DNA from: Aeromonas encheleia
GTDB taxonomy: Bacteria; Pseudomonadota; Gammaproteobacteria; Enterobacterales; Aeromonadaceae
Direction: 5' to 3'
Assembly: GCF_900637545.1 (NCBI RefSeq)
Contig: NZ_LR134376.1
Span: forward strand, 2,933,001 to 2,997,000
DNA length: 64,000 nt
In this document: piece after piece, positions 18,085 through 27,533 of the stretch
Numbering within the stretch: position 1 is the first letter of the stretch
Layout: every line of letters starts with the position of its first letter
Program-made: the position numbers and the translations under genes
Notes under the pieces: model-generated
Database searches by the model: none
Told to the model about the DNA's origin: nothing
What the model saw: only the letters and a program-made list of their open reading frames with translations

Positions 18085-18621
18085 TTAGCGCCCCGCCAGC
18101 ACCCGCTTGGTCTGCTTGACCCAGTCGGAAACGCGTCCCTGCTGGGGCAAGCCTTGCCAGATCTGCTCCCACTGGGCCGGGCTCAGGGGGCGACCCAGCC
18201 TGCGCTGCACCCCGGCATAGAGGTAGTCATGGGCCGTGGTACGCGCCTGGGCGGAGGTGAGGAACTTAGGCACGGGATCGGTCAGCCGCACGTCCCGCAT
18301 GCCGAGCAGCGGGTAGTCGCTGTGCACCGCCGCCAGCATGGTCTCGCGCATGGCGGACTCGATGTAGCCACGGGCAAACAGGGCCGTCACCGACTCCAAG
18401 GATCCCTGCTCCGGTCCCTGATACTCCTCATCAAACACCGGGCTCGGCTCTGCCACGGCGCTTTGCACCACGGCATCGGGATCCGGCTGCGGCACCACGA
18501 CGGCGGCCTGGGGGGTTGCGGGCTTGGCCGCGGCGGCGGGCTTGCGGGGCGCGCTCTGGCTGCAGGCCCCCAGGGCGATGGCCAGCGCCACACAGGCCAG
18601 CGCACGGGAATAAGACGGCAT
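18085..18621 (-). CDS. Lipoprotein of unknown function
   Basis: A 178-residue lipoprotein with signal MPSYSRALACVALAIALGAC; the lipobox is LGAC. It has a Pro/Ala-rich linker of about 35 residues, typical of a spacer from the membrane, then a globular helical domain ending VSDWVKQTKRVLAGR. The ATG at 18621 was chosen because AGGAG is 8 bases upstream; an ATG two codons earlier (18627) is also possible but sits too close to that site. No family is recognised. It is just downstream of the CNNM transporter gene in the same direction with about 140 bases between, so it may be expressed separately. Confidence 0.75.
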   Translation of the reverse strand: MPSYSRALACVALAIALGACSQSAPRKPAAAAKPATPQAAVVVPQPDPDAVVQSAVAEPSPVFDEEYQGPEQGSLESVTALFARGYIESAMRETMLAAVHSDYPLLGMRDVRLTDPVPKFLTSAQARTTAHDYLYAGVQRRLGRPLSPAQWEQIWQGLPQQGRVSDWVKQTKRVLAGR

Positions 18622-18759
18622 CTTCATGACTCCTGAACGACCTTCTCGGTCACTATGGGTTCCTGGTGGTCCGCGGCTCATCCCGGCCCGGTCCACCACT
18701 TCACACTTATCGTCGACGCATTCTAACGAAAACCGGCCCACTTGGGTCAAGCTTCCCGA

Positions 18760-20091
18760 TCAGACCGCCGGATGTGACTCCTGCGCCAGCTTGTCGCTCG
18801 CGATGGGTTCGACCCGGGTGACCAGCAGTTGATCGATCTTGTAGCTGTCGATGTCCACCACTTCGAACTTGTAGCCCGCGTATTTCACCGAGTCGGTGCG
18901 CTTGGGGATCTTGCGCAGCATGAACATGATGAAACCGGCGATGGTCTCGTAGTTCTGGTTCCCCGGGAACTCCTCGATGTCGAAGGCCCGCATCACGTCG
19001 GAGATGGGGGTGACCCCGTCCACCAGCCAGGAGTTCTCGTCCCGCTGCACTATCTGCTCTTCCATCGCATGGGTGGCCCACTCGCCCATGACGGTGCTCA
19101 TCAGATCGTTCATGGTGACTATCCCCACCACCAGGGCGTATTCGTTCATCACCACGGCGAAGTCGCCCCGATGATTCTTGAAGTACTCCATCGCCTCGTA
19201 GAGGTTCAGGGTGTCGGGGATGATGATGACGCTCTGCACCAGGGAGCCGCTGTTGAGATCGATGCTCTGGCCGCTGATGACGCGGATCAGCAGCTCCTTG
19301 GCGTCGACGAAGCCCTTGATGCTGTCGAGGTTGTGATCGCACACCAGGAACTTGTTGTGGGGGTGCTCGGCGATCTTGGCCTTGATGCTCTCCTCGCCCT
19401 CTTGCAGGGTGAAGTAGATGAGGCTCTCGCGGGCCGTCATGGCGGAGGTGACGCCGAGGGATTGCAACTCGAACACGTTCTCGATGAGCTGATGCTCCTC
19501 ACGCTGGATGACCCCCGCCTCGGCGCCCGCATCCATCACCGCATAGATGTCGTCCGAGGTGATCTCGTCGTTGCGGATCATGGAGACCCGCAGTAAGCGG
19601 AACAACGCGTTCGCCATGCCATTGAAGAACCACACCAGCGGCATCAGCAGGGTCACGCACAGCAGCATGGGACGCACCACCACCACGGCAACCCGCTCCG
19701 GCATGCTCATGGCGAGGCGTTTGGGCATCAGGTCGGCGATCAGGATAAAGAGGCTGGTGACGACCACGAAAGAGACGACCGAGCTTATCTGGGAGAGCCA
19801 GGGGCCCTGATAGAAGCTGGTGATGAAGGTCTTGATGGCCGGGTTCAGGGCGGATTCGCCCAGGATGCCACCCAGGATGGCGACGGTGTTGAGGCCTATC
19901 TGCACCACGGTGAAGAAGTTACCCGGCTGGGCCTGCAGCGCCAGCACTTTTTCGGCATGGCGGTTTCCCTCGTCGGCCATCACCTGCAACTTGATCTTGC
20001 GGGAGGCGGCGAGAGAGATCTCGGAGAGGGAGAAGAACACGCTGCCGGCTACCAGCAGCATTAAAAAGAATAAACTATCGGCAAAACTCAT
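18760..20091 (-). CDS. ytfL: CNNM/CorC-family membrane protein YtfL (PaeA)
   Basis: A 443-residue protein very close to remembered E. coli YtfL, now called PaeA and linked to polyamine export. Domain order: a DUF21/CNNM membrane domain with 3-4 helices (about residues 1-190, including FFSLSEISLAASRKIKLQ and FFTVVQIGLNTVAILGGI), two CBS domains (about 205-335), and a C-terminal CorC_HlyC domain with NYETIAGFIMFMLRKIPKR and YKFEVVDIDSYKIDQLLVTR. The family was formerly called hemolysin-like; nothing suggests cell-lysis activity. It is transcribed alone, away from phoU across a terminator region. Confidence 0.9.
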   Translation of the reverse strand: MSFADSLFFLMLLVAGSVFFSLSEISLAASRKIKLQVMADEGNRHAEKVLALQAQPGNFFTVVQIGLNTVAILGGILGESALNPAIKTFITSFYQGPWLSQISSVVSFVVVTSLFILIADLMPKRLAMSMPERVAVVVVRPMLLCVTLLMPLVWFFNGMANALFRLLRVSMIRNDEITSDDIYAVMDAGAEAGVIQREEHQLIENVFELQSLGVTSAMTARESLIYFTLQEGEESIKAKIAEHPHNKFLVCDHNLDSIKGFVDAKELLIRVISGQSIDLNSGSLVQSVIIIPDTLNLYEAMEYFKNHRGDFAVVMNEYALVVGIVTMNDLMSTVMGEWATHAMEEQIVQRDENSWLVDGVTPISDVMRAFDIEEFPGNQNYETIAGFIMFMLRKIPKRTDSVKYAGYKFEVVDIDSYKIDQLLVTRVEPIASDKLAQESHPAV

Positions 20092-20245
20092 GATTGACCT
20101 ATTGCGACAGCCGCCTTAGCACAAGACGGCAAACTGGGCCCGGGATACCAGACCGTGAGTCCATCCGGGACTCACACAGGGGCAGTATTCTAGCAGAAAA
20201 GCGCCCATTGGGTGGCGTTATCTTAACCTGTCGCCCAATGCAACA

Positions 20246-20270
20246 AAAAAGGCGCTCAATGCGCCTTTTT
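20246..20270 (-). terminator. Rho-independent terminator after phoU
   Basis: AAAAAGGCGC pairs with GCGCCTTTTT around a 5-base loop, 14 bases past the phoU stop. The T run on the minus strand ends the pst-phoU operon. Confidence 0.85.
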
Positions 20271-20283
20271 ATTCATTTCTGAC

Positions 20284-20994
20284 TCAATGCTTGCCGAGCA
20301 GGTCGCTCAGTTCATCGGCCTTGGTGTGGCGTACGTCCTTGCCCTTGACGTAGTAGACGATGTACTCGCAGATGTGCTGGCAGCGATCACCGACCCGCTC
20401 GATGGCCCGCGCCGCCCACAGCACGTTCAGTACCTGGGGAATGGTGCGCGGATCTTCCATCATGTAGGTCATCAGCTCGCGGATGATGGACTCGTACTCC
20501 CGATCCACCTTGTCATCTTCCTTGTAGACGGCGATGGCCGCCTCCAGATCCATGCGGGCGAAGGCGTCGAGCACGTCGTGCAGCATCTTGATGGTGCGGC
20601 GGCCCATGTTCTCGAGCGACACCAGCGGCGGCTGCGGCTTGTTGGCGTTGTCGGTCAGCATGCGGGCTATCTTGTCCGCCACGTCGCCGATGCGCTCCAG
20701 ATCCGTGATGGTCTTGATGATGGCCATCACCAGCCGCAGGTCGGATGCGGTCGGCTGACGCTTGGCGATGATGCGGGTGCACTCCTCGTCGATGGCCACT
20801 TCCATGGCGTTGACCTTGTGGTCGTTCGCCACTATCTTGCGCGCCGCGTCCAGATCCTGGATGTGGATGGCCGAGATGGCGTCGGTCAGCTGCTGCTCCA
20901 CCAGACCGCCCATCACCAGCACCTGGTTGCGCACGTTCTCGAGCTCGGCATTGAACTGACCGGAGATGTGTTTATTGAGGTTCATATTGTCCAT
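20284..20994 (-). CDS. phoU: Phosphate signalling protein PhoU
   Basis: A 236-residue all-helical protein made of two three-helix PhoU repeats. It is nearly collinear with E. coli Pho[19 protein letters not shown] at the start, [10 protein letters not shown] near residue 79, and [20 protein letters not shown] near 195, where the E/D-rich segment binds metal. It links the Pst transporter to PhoR and represses the Pho regulon when phosphate is plentiful. AAGGA is 8 bases upstream of the ATG. It is the last gene of pstC-pstA-pstB-phoU. The 171-base gap before it holds two tiny ORFs that duplicate its own start (see separate entry). Confidence 0.96.
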   Translation of the reverse strand: MDNMNLNKHISGQFNAELENVRNQVLVMGGLVEQQLTDAISAIHIQDLDAARKIVANDHKVNAMEVAIDEECTRIIAKRQPTASDLRLVMAIIKTITDLERIGDVADKIARMLTDNANKPQPPLVSLENMGRRTIKMLHDVLDAFARMDLEAAIAVYKEDDKVDREYESIIRELMTYMMEDPRTIPQVLNVLWAARAIERVGDRCQHICEYIVYYVKGKDVRHTKADELSDLLGKH

Positions 20995-21024
20995 ACAAAT
21001 AATCCTTGTTGCTCCGATTATGCC

Positions 21025-21075
21025 TTAGCCGTTGAACCGACCGGTAATCTGTTTATTGATGCTCATCTTGTTCAT
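21025..21075 (-). CDS. 16-codon chimeric mini-ORF (PhoU-like start, PstB-like end)
   Basis: MNKMSINKQITGRFNG. The first part aligns with the PhoU start [15 protein letters not shown], while the last part ITGRFNG resembles the PstB end ITGRYG. It has its own AAGGG site 8 bases upstream of ATG. With its spacer it forms an 81-base unit directly before phoU. Translation is plausible from the ribosome-binding site but not proven. Confidence 0.5.
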   Translation of the reverse strand: MNKMSINKQITGRFNG

Positions 21076-21105
21076 ACCAATAACCCTTGTTGCACCAACC
21101 ATGCC

Positions 21106-21147
21106 TTAGCCGTTGAACCGACCGCCAATCTGTTTCTGGTTGTGCAT
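21106..21147 (-). CDS. 13-codon chimeric mini-ORF, first copy after pstB
   Basis: MHNQKQIGGRFNG, a second copy of the unit with three codons missing relative to the next one. It has a GAGG element about 9 bases upstream of its ATG and lies 18 bases after the pstB stop. The 36-base segment running from its stop codon through the next ATG is about 83 percent identical to the equivalent segment between the second mini-ORF and phoU. Confidence 0.45.
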   Translation of the reverse strand: MHNQKQIGGRFNG

Positions 21148-21165
21148 GTCAGTTATCCTCATCTC

Positions 21166-21984
21166 TTAGCCGTAACGACCGGTGATGTAGTCTTCGGTCT
21201 TCTTCTTGGCCGGGGTGGTGAAGATGGTGTTGGTGTTCGAGTACTCGATGAGCTCGCCCATGTACATGAAGGCGGTCTGATCCGACACCCGCGCCGCCTG
21301 CTGCATGTTGTGGGTCACTATCACCACGGTGAACTGGCTCTTGAGCTCGTTGATCAGCTCCTCGATGGTGAGGGTCGAGATGGGGTCCAGCGCCGAGGTT
21401 GGTTCATCGAGCAGCAGCACTTCCGGCTCGATGGCGATGGCACGGGCGATCACCAGCCGCTGCTGCTGACCACCGGACAGCCCGAACGCATTGTCGTGCA
21501 AGCGATCCTTCACCTCGTCCCACAGCGCGGCGCCGCGCAGTGAACGCTCGGCGGCCTCATCCAGGGTGCGTCTGTCGTTGATGCCCTGCAGGCGCAGGCC
21601 ATAGACCACGTTCTCGTAGATGGACTTGGGGAAGGGGTTCGGGCGCTGGAACACCATGCCCACCTGACGGCGCAGGGCGGAGACATCCACGCTCTTGTCA
21701 TAGATGTTGTGGCCGTGCAGCTGGATTTCCCCCTCGATGCGGCAGATCTCCACCAGATCGTTCATCCGGTTGATGCAGCGCAGCAGGGTCGACTTGCCGC
21801 AGCCGGACGGGCCGATGAAGGCGGTCACTTGTCCCTTGGGGATCTTCATGTTGACGTTGAACAGCGCCTGCTTGTTGCCGTAATACAGGTTGAGATCCTT
21901 GACCTCCAGCGCGGTCTGTTCCGGGCTCAGGTTGAGCAGGTCCAGGGCGGTATGCTGGGTCGAAGTCGGTGTTACGTTGATCAT
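21166..21984 (-). CDS. pstB: Phosphate ABC transporter ATPase PstB
   Basis: A 272-residue ATPase of the high-affinity phosphate uptake system. Walker A is GPSGCGKST near residue 58, the Q-loop region is [18 protein letters not shown] (PstB-specific), the signature is [14 protein letters not shown], and Walker B is [13 protein letters not shown]. The C-terminus is EDYITGRYG. It has about 20 extra N-terminal residues relative to E. coli PstB (257). A GAGG element lies before the ATG. It is the third gene of the pst operon; a hairpin lies between pstA and pstB. Confidence 0.97.
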   Translation of the reverse strand: MINVTPTSTQHTALDLLNLSPEQTALEVKDLNLYYGNKQALFNVNMKIPKGQVTAFIGPSGCGKSTLLRCINRMNDLVEICRIEGEIQLHGHNIYDKSVDVSALRRQVGMVFQRPNPFPKSIYENVVYGLRLQGINDRRTLDEAAERSLRGAALWDEVKDRLHDNAFGLSGGQQQRLVIARAIAIEPEVLLLDEPTSALDPISTLTIEELINELKSQFTVVIVTHNMQQAARVSDQTAFMYMGELIEYSNTNTIFTTPAKKKTEDYITGRYG

Positions 21985-22052
21985 CTGTTTACCTCAAATT
22001 CTCTCTGTGGCGGCGGGCATCTTGATGTGCCAGCGGCCGGAACACTTGACTG

Positions 22053-22080
22053 GCAAGGGGGGCAGCCGCCCGTCCCTTGC
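22053..22080 (-). promoter_or_regulatory. Hairpin in the pstA-pstB gap
   Basis: GCAAGGG pairs with CCCTTGC, and an inner GGGC pairs with GCCC. It has no T run, so it is more likely an mRNA processing or stabilising element than a terminator. Confidence 0.5.
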
Positions 22081-22105
22081 CTCACATCAGTCTGGGGTGG
22101 CTGGA

Positions 22106-23755
22106 TTAATGCTCCAGCGACCGGAATTTCTCGCGCAGGTGGTTACGAATACCGATGGCCGTCAGGTTCAGGCCGACGATCACCGTCACCAGCAGGAACG
22201 AAGTGGCATACACCAGCGGTCGCGCCGCCTCGACGTTCGGGCTCTGGAAGCCGACGTCGTAGATGTGGAAGCCCAGGTGCATGAACTTGCGCTCCACGTG
22301 CAGGTACGGGAAGTTGCCATCCATCGGCAGGGTCGGTGCCAGCTTGACCACCCCCACCAGCATCAGCGGTGCCACTTCACCCGCCGCCCGGGCTATCGCC
22401 AGGATGAGGCCGGTCATGATGGCCGGGCTCGCCATGGGCAGCACTATGCGCCACAGGGTCTCGGCCTGGGTGGCCCCTAATGCCAGGGAGCCCTGACGTA
22501 TGGTGCTCGGGATCCGGGCCAGCCCCTCTTCGGTGGAGACGATCACCACCGGCAGGGTCAGGATGGCCAAGGTCAGCGCCGACCAGATGACGCCGGGGGA
22601 GCCAAAGGTCGGGCTCGGCAGCGCTTCCGGATAGAACAGCTGGTCTAACGAACCACCGAGCGTGTAGACGAAGAAGCCGAGGCCAAACACGCCGTATACG
22701 ATGGAGGGGACCCCCGCCAGGTTGATCACCGCGATGCGGATGATCTTGGTCAAGTTGTTCTTGCCCGCATACTCGTGCAGGTAGACCGCCGCCACCACCC
22801 CGAGCGGGGTGACGATGACCGCCATCAGCAACACCATGAACACGGTGCCGAAGATGGCCGGGAACACGCCGCCCTCGGTGTTGGCCTCACGGGGATCGTC
22901 GGAGACGAACTTGCCGATCTGATGGAACCAGTGTCCCACCTTGGCCGGCAGGCTCATGTCGTTGGGCCACACCACATCCAGCACCTTGGACATGGGCATG
23001 GTGATGAGCTCGCCACGCATGTCCTTGACCGTGATGGCGTCCCGATCCGCCTCGCTACGCAGGGAGAACAGCTCCTTCTCCAGCACCTGATAACGATCGT
23101 TGAGCGCCTGACGCTGCGCGGCGAGATCCGCCTTGAGCGCCTCGGTCAACTCGTCCTCCAGCTCGGCCTTGCGCTCCTTGAGGCGCAGTCGCTCCAGCTG
23201 ATAGTTGATGCTGCCGATGTCACCCTTTTGCAGATCGTTGGCCTGTTCGGAGAGCGCGTTGGCACGGGCCAGCACCCGCTGCAGGGCGGGATGCAAGTCC
23301 TGGCTCAGCTCGCGGCCATCCTCCTTCACCCCGACGATGTAGCCGTAGAAGTTGCCGTTGGTGGTGCGCTCCACCATGGCCAGCTCGGCCGGCTGGGTCC
23401 GGGACTTGATGTCGGTCTCCAGCACCCAGCGGAAGTCGAGATCGACGAACTCGCGGTTGCCGGTCTTGACCAGATAACGGGTCAGCTGCTCGCGCTCCTC
23501 CCCTTCCAGCGCCTGGCCGGCGGAGCGCAACCGCTCGACCGGTACCAGCTCGCGATCGTTGATCTCGCCGATCAGCACGCTCTTGTTGCCGCTGGCGTCT
23601 TCCAGCTGCCATTCGTAGATGGGGTGAGGCCAGAAGTAGACCAGACCACGCCAGCCGATCAGCAGCAACAGACCCAGTACCGCCACCAGACTCAGGCTGA
23701 CGGCGCCGCCTGTCATCCAGATCCAGGGGGCCCCTGATTTAAACCACTTACCCAT
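22106..23755 (-). CDS. pstA: Phosphate ABC transporter permease PstA, extended form
   Basis: A 549-residue permease, almost twice the usual 280-300 residues. One N-terminal helix (about residues 10-35) is followed by a long soluble region (about 40-240) that includes a charged coiled-coil-like stretch rich in Leu, Glu and Arg near 150-210. The standard five- to six-helix permease domain follows, with the family loop segment RQGSLALGATQAETLWRIVLP near residue 420. Extended PstA proteins are known in Vibrio, Shewanella and Aeromonas. The ATG at 23755 was chosen because AAGGA lies 7 bases upstream; an ATG 18 bases earlier lacks a good site. It pairs with the similarly enlarged PstC just upstream. 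Confidence 0.92.
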   Translation of the reverse strand: MGKWFKSGAPWIWMTGGAVSLSLVAVLGLLLLIGWRGLVYFWPHPIYEWQLEDASGNKSVLIGEINDRELVPVERLRSAGQALEGEEREQLTRYLVKTGNREFVDLDFRWVLETDIKSRTQPAELAMVERTTNGNFYGYIVGVKEDGRELSQDLHPALQRVLARANALSEQANDLQKGDIGSINYQLERLRLKERKAELEDELTEALKADLAAQRQALNDRYQVLEKELFSLRSEADRDAITVKDMRGELITMPMSKVLDVVWPNDMSLPAKVGHWFHQIGKFVSDDPREANTEGGVFPAIFGTVFMVLLMAVIVTPLGVVAAVYLHEYAGKNNLTKIIRIAVINLAGVPSIVYGVFGLGFFVYTLGGSLDQLFYPEALPSPTFGSPGVIWSALTLAILTLPVVIVSTEEGLARIPSTIRQGSLALGATQAETLWRIVLPMASPAIMTGLILAIARAAGEVAPLMLVGVVKLAPTLPMDGNFPYLHVERKFMHLGFHIYDVGFQSPNVEAARPLVYATSFLLVTVIVGLNLTAIGIRNHLREKFRSLEH

Positions 23756-23788
23756 TGTTGATTCCTTGTCCATATACAGAACGGCCCC

Positions 23789-26026
23789 TTACAGAGAGCT
23801 GTATTTTTCGCGCAACCGCTGACGAATGAACTCGGCCAGGGTGTTGAACATAAAGGTGAATACAAACAGGACGAAGGCCGCGAGGAACAGCACCCGGTAG
23901 TGGGAACTGCCCACTTCCGACTCCGGCATCTCCACCGCGATGTTCGCCGCCAGGGTGCGCAGCCCCTGGAACATGGAGAAGTCCATGATGGGGGTATTGC
24001 CGGTCGCCATCAGCACTATCATGGTCTCGCCCACGGCGCGGCCAAGGCCCATCATCACCGCCGAGAAGATGCCCGGACTCGCGGTCAGGATCACCACCCG
24101 GCTCAGGGTCTGCCAGGGGGTGGCGCCGAGCGCCAAAGACCCTTGGGTGAGGTGCTTGGGCACCGAGAACACCGCATCCTCGGCGATGGAGAAGATGGTG
24201 GGTATGACCGCGAAGCCCATGGCGATGCCGACCACCAGGGAGTTGCGCTGGTCGAACTTGATGCCCATCTCGTGGGTCAGCCAGATGCGGGAGTCCCCGT
24301 GCATGAAGGCGTTCTCGATGAGCGGGCTCAGGGCGAAGGCCCCCCAGCCGATCAGCAGCAACACTGGGATGAGCAGGATGGCGTGCCAGCCGTCAGGCAA
24401 CCAGGAGCGGCCACGCTCCGGCAGGTAGTTCCAGGCCAGCGCGGTCAGCAACATGCCCATCGGCAGCAGGATCAGCAGCAGTATCACCCCGGGCAGCGAA
24501 CCCTCGATGATGGGGGCGAGCCAGAGACCGGCCAGGAAGCCCAGGATCACGGTCGGCAGCGCCGCCATGATTTCCACCGTCGGCTTGACGTATTTGCGCA
24601 GCCCCGCCGACATGAAATAGGCGGTGTAGATGGCACCGGCCACCCCGAGCGGCACCGCGAACAGCATGGCGTAGAAGGAGGCCTTGAGGGTCCCGAACAC
24701 CAGCGGCACCAGGCTCAGCTTGGCCTCGAAGTCGTTGCTGGCGGAGGTGGACTGCCACACATACATGGGCTCGGGATAGCCCTCGTACCACACCTCTTGC
24801 CACAGGGCCGACCAGGTCACCTCGGGGTGCTCGTTCTCGACGTCGAACAGCTTGAAGGTGTTCTCCTGCTGCATCAGCAACAGGTTGTGGCGGGGGGAGA
24901 TGGCGAGCGCCGCCAGGGCACCGCCCTCGATCTTCTCGCTCAGCAGCTTGGACTCGCCGGTGGCGTGGAAGAAGCTGACGGTACCGTCCTTGGCGCCGCT
25001 GATGAAGCCCTTGCGAAAGTGCTCGGGGGTCAGCAGGTCGACCGGGCCATCGCCCTTGAAGTCGCGGATCTGGGCGAACTGGCGCTTGCCATCCTTCGTC
25101 ACTTCGAACCACTGGGAGATGACGCCGTTGTCGTTGCCCACCAGCAGGGAAGAGGCGCCGGAGAGCAGCTCGACCCGGGTCACGTTGGCGTTGGGGGCGT
25201 TGATCTCCATGACGTCGCGCAGGGAGATGTCGCTGAGGTTGTGGATGTCATAGATCGACAGACGGTTGCCTTCACGCACGAACAGGATGCGCAGGTTGGG
25301 GGTCAGCAGCATCTGATCCACGTGGCGCGGCAGGGAGGGAATGGCGTAGTTCTGGCTGCTCCACTCCACTTCGCCGGAGAGGAAGTTCTCCTCGCCGCTC
25401 AGCACCGTCATCACGCCACGACCATCTTCGGTCACGGCGGCGGCGGCCATCTTGTCCTTGGTCGCCTCGAACACCATGCCCTTGAGCGCCTTGCCCTGGG
25501 GATCGACCACCATGGGCTCCTCACCGAAGGGATACTGCAGGCTGGGTTCGATGACGCGCACGTCGTCGGGATAGGAGACCTTGAAGTAAGGCTGGACGAC
25601 CTGCGCCTTGCCATCGGCAAAGCCGTAGGCGATCAGCTTCTGACCAGGGGCCGGCGTCGCGACCGTGGTGATCTTGCCCGCGATCTGGGCCTGACCCAGC
25701 ACCTGACCCACCTTGAGGTTGCCATCATGCTGCACGGCGAAGAAGCTGACCTGACCCTGATCGCTGAAGCGATAACCGATCTCGTTCTGCTCTTCGACGC
25801 CGAGCCAGGCGGTCTTGCCCTGCACCGGCAGGGTAAAGGAGGAGGTCGCTTCCATGCTGGCGCCATTGAAGATGGGTTTCACCACATAGAGCAGATAGAA
25901 GAAGATAAGCAACAGGGCCACCAATACCAGACCACCGCCTGTGGTGACCCCGTACTTGGCCAACTTGTCCTTGATCCGGCGTTTTCTACTGCCCGCCATG
26001 ACCAGGTTGATCGATTCCGATGACAT
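23789..26026 (-). CDS. pstC: Phosphate ABC transporter permease PstC, extended form
   Basis: A 745-residue permease; classical PstC has about 320. After one N-terminal helix (residues about 25-50) comes a periplasmic region of about 400 residues with repeated strand-rich segments (for example LRILFVREGNRLSIYDI and LAALAISPRHNLLLMQQENT), suggesting a beta-propeller-like domain. The permease domain occupies about residues 440-745, with TQGSLALGATPWQTLSRVV as its coupling loop. GAGG is 7 bases before ATG 26026. It is the first gene of the operon, with a textbook Pho box and TATAAT upstream. No pstS precedes it, so the phosphate-binding protein must be encoded elsewhere. The large domain could interact with PstS or PstA (inference). 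Confidence 0.92.
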   Translation of the reverse strand: MSSESINLVMAGSRKRRIKDKLAKYGVTTGGGLVLVALLLIFFYLLYVVKPIFNGASMEATSSFTLPVQGKTAWLGVEEQNEIGYRFSDQGQVSFFAVQHDGNLKVGQVLGQAQIAGKITTVATPAPGQKLIAYGFADGKAQVVQPYFKVSYPDDVRVIEPSLQYPFGEEPMVVDPQGKALKGMVFEATKDKMAAAAVTEDGRGVMTVLSGEENFLSGEVEWSSQNYAIPSLPRHVDQMLLTPNLRILFVREGNRLSIYDIHNLSDISLRDVMEINAPNANVTRVELLSGASSLLVGNDNGVISQWFEVTKDGKRQFAQIRDFKGDGPVDLLTPEHFRKGFISGAKDGTVSFFHATGESKLLSEKIEGGALAALAISPRHNLLLMQQENTFKLFDVENEHPEVTWSALWQEVWYEGYPEPMYVWQSTSASNDFEAKLSLVPLVFGTLKASFYAMLFAVPLGVAGAIYTAYFMSAGLRKYVKPTVEIMAALPTVILGFLAGLWLAPIIEGSLPGVILLLILLPMGMLLTALAWNYLPERGRSWLPDGWHAILLIPVLLLIGWGAFALSPLIENAFMHGDSRIWLTHEMGIKFDQRNSLVVGIAMGFAVIPTIFSIAEDAVFSVPKHLTQGSLALGATPWQTLSRVVILTASPGIFSAVMMGLGRAVGETMIVLMATGNTPIMDFSMFQGLRTLAANIAVEMPESEVGSSHYRVLFLAAFVLFVFTFMFNTLAEFIRQRLREKYSSL

Positions 26027-26058
26027 GCAAAACCTCAATGTGAGCTAGGCTTGGCGGC

Positions 26059-26092
26059 ATTATATGGCGGTTGCATGACAGTTTTGTTACAT
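26059..26092 (-). promoter_or_regulatory. Pho box and -10 of the pst operon
   Basis: On the minus strand ATGTAAC, AAAA, CTGTCAT (26092-26075) forms an 18-base Pho box. Ten bases later comes a perfect TATAAT (26064-26059). This matches the arrangement of PhoB-activated promoters, where the box replaces the -35 element. The pstC start codon is 33 bases past the -10. Confidence 0.88.
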
Positions 26093-26231
26093 CGAGGCGC
26101 AGGCAGAGAGGTAATTGCGAGGGAAAATGGTCGCGGTGAAATGGAGCCAACCCTTTGTTTGTACGAGGTGTTTGGACTAGGGTACTGAACCCATCATTCG
26201 GCGAGGAGGCGGGCGGCTCCCCTCGCCGCAG

Positions 26232-26807
<576 letters not shown>

Positions 26808-26961
26808 TCAGACGGCTTGGTGCCCATATGCCACCCGCCGCCGCGGCCGGATGCCGCCATCTCGGGTGGGCGGCGATTATGCCAAATCTCCCGCCAGGGC
26901 CCAAGTTGCATCTTGTCTGCGCAATAAAGAAGCAATCGGCATCTCCCTGATAAAAAAGGAG

Positions 26962-26990
26962 TTGCGCCCACTTGCCCAGATCATTAGACT
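26962..26990 (+). promoter_or_regulatory. Candidate promoter of the tRNA-Pro gene
   Basis: TTGCGC and TAGACT are separated by 17 bases, ending 28 bases before the tRNA. Confidence 0.45.
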
Positions 26991-27018
26991 TCCCTCCGTC
27001 AGCTCGAACTGACCTCGT

Positions 27019-27095
27019 CGGTGTGTAGCGCAGCCAGGTAGCGCATCTGCATGGGGTGTAGAGGGTCGGAGGTTCGAATCCTCTCACACCGACCA
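27019..27095 (+). tRNA. tRNA-Pro, anticodon GGG
   Basis: A 77-base cloverleaf. The acceptor CGGTGTG pairs with CACACCG; the D stem is GCGC / GCGC with AGCCAGGTA; the anticodon arm is TCTGC-ATGGGGT-GTAGA with anticodon GGG; the T arm is GGAGG-TTCGAAT-CCTCT (one non-canonical pair). CCA is encoded. It would read CCC and CCU proline codons. A strong terminator follows. Confidence 0.97.
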
Positions 27096-27107
27096 TTTTC
27101 CCCGAGA

Positions 27108-27141
27108 AATAGCCCAGTCCCACGACTGGGCTATTTTTTTA
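27108..27141 (+). terminator. Terminator of tRNA-Pro
   Basis: AATAGCCCAGTC pairs with GACTGGGCTATT around a 4-base loop, followed by a run of seven or more T, 12 bases after the tRNA CCA end. Confidence 0.92.
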
Positions 27142-27271
27142 TTTCCAGATCTCCCTCTACTTTACCTCCCTACTCTTGTTTATACCCTTTCCTCCTTTAT
27201 CTGCTTCACCGCGCGTCCCCATCTCCTGCACCTGGCCCCTCGGGAGCGGCATATTTTTTATACAGAACCAC

Positions 27272-27300
27272 TTGAAGCTTTTACAAAGTGTCGCTAGGAT
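27272..27300 (+). promoter_or_regulatory. Candidate promoter for the 46-residue small ORF
   Basis: TTGAAG and TAGGAT with a 17-base spacer, about 90 bases upstream of the small ORF start codon. Confidence 0.4.
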
Positions 27301-27392
27301 ACGCCACTTTTCCGCCGGCCATTCAGACAGGGAGGTGGGCATCAGGGTGAGGGAGTCACCAACCGGCTTGCAATCCAATGAGGCAAGCACCC

Positions 27393-27533
27393 ATGACCCA
27401 AGCTGTTGAACTTCAACCCGATCAGCCCCTTATTCCGTCACCGCATCCCGACATCGAAACCACCGACGCCGAACCGGGCAACATGGTGCAGCTCGATGTG
27501 ATCGATCTCGCCGCCCCGGACGATGACTATTGA
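27393..27533 (+). CDS. Small acidic protein, 46 residues, unknown
   Basis: An ORF that begins MTQAVELQPDQPLIPSPHPD and ends VIDLAAPDDDY. It has many Asp/Glu and Pro residues and very few basic ones, no signal peptide and no membrane helix. AGG lies 9 bases before the ATG, and a candidate promoter lies upstream. It stands alone between tRNA-Pro and the aceBA region. I recognise no family. The acidic tail and start signals make it a reasonable small-protein candidate, but coding is not proven. Confidence 0.5.
   Translation: MTQAVELQPDQPLIPSPHPDIETTDAEPGNMVQLDVIDLAAPDDDY

Larger units (their letters stand above)
20992..21147 (-). repeat. Tandem duplication of the pstB-phoU junction
   Basis: Two units (72 and 81 bases, start codon to start codon) each contain a mini-ORF plus a spacer from its TAA stop through GCAACAAGG to the next ATG. 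The simplest origin is tandem duplication of a segment running from the pstB 3' end to the phoU 5' end, then divergence. Confidence 0.7.

Noticed and set aside
23900..26023. 707-codon plus-strand open frame opposite pstC
   Set aside because: Antisense shadow of pstC; no start signals or recognisable motif.
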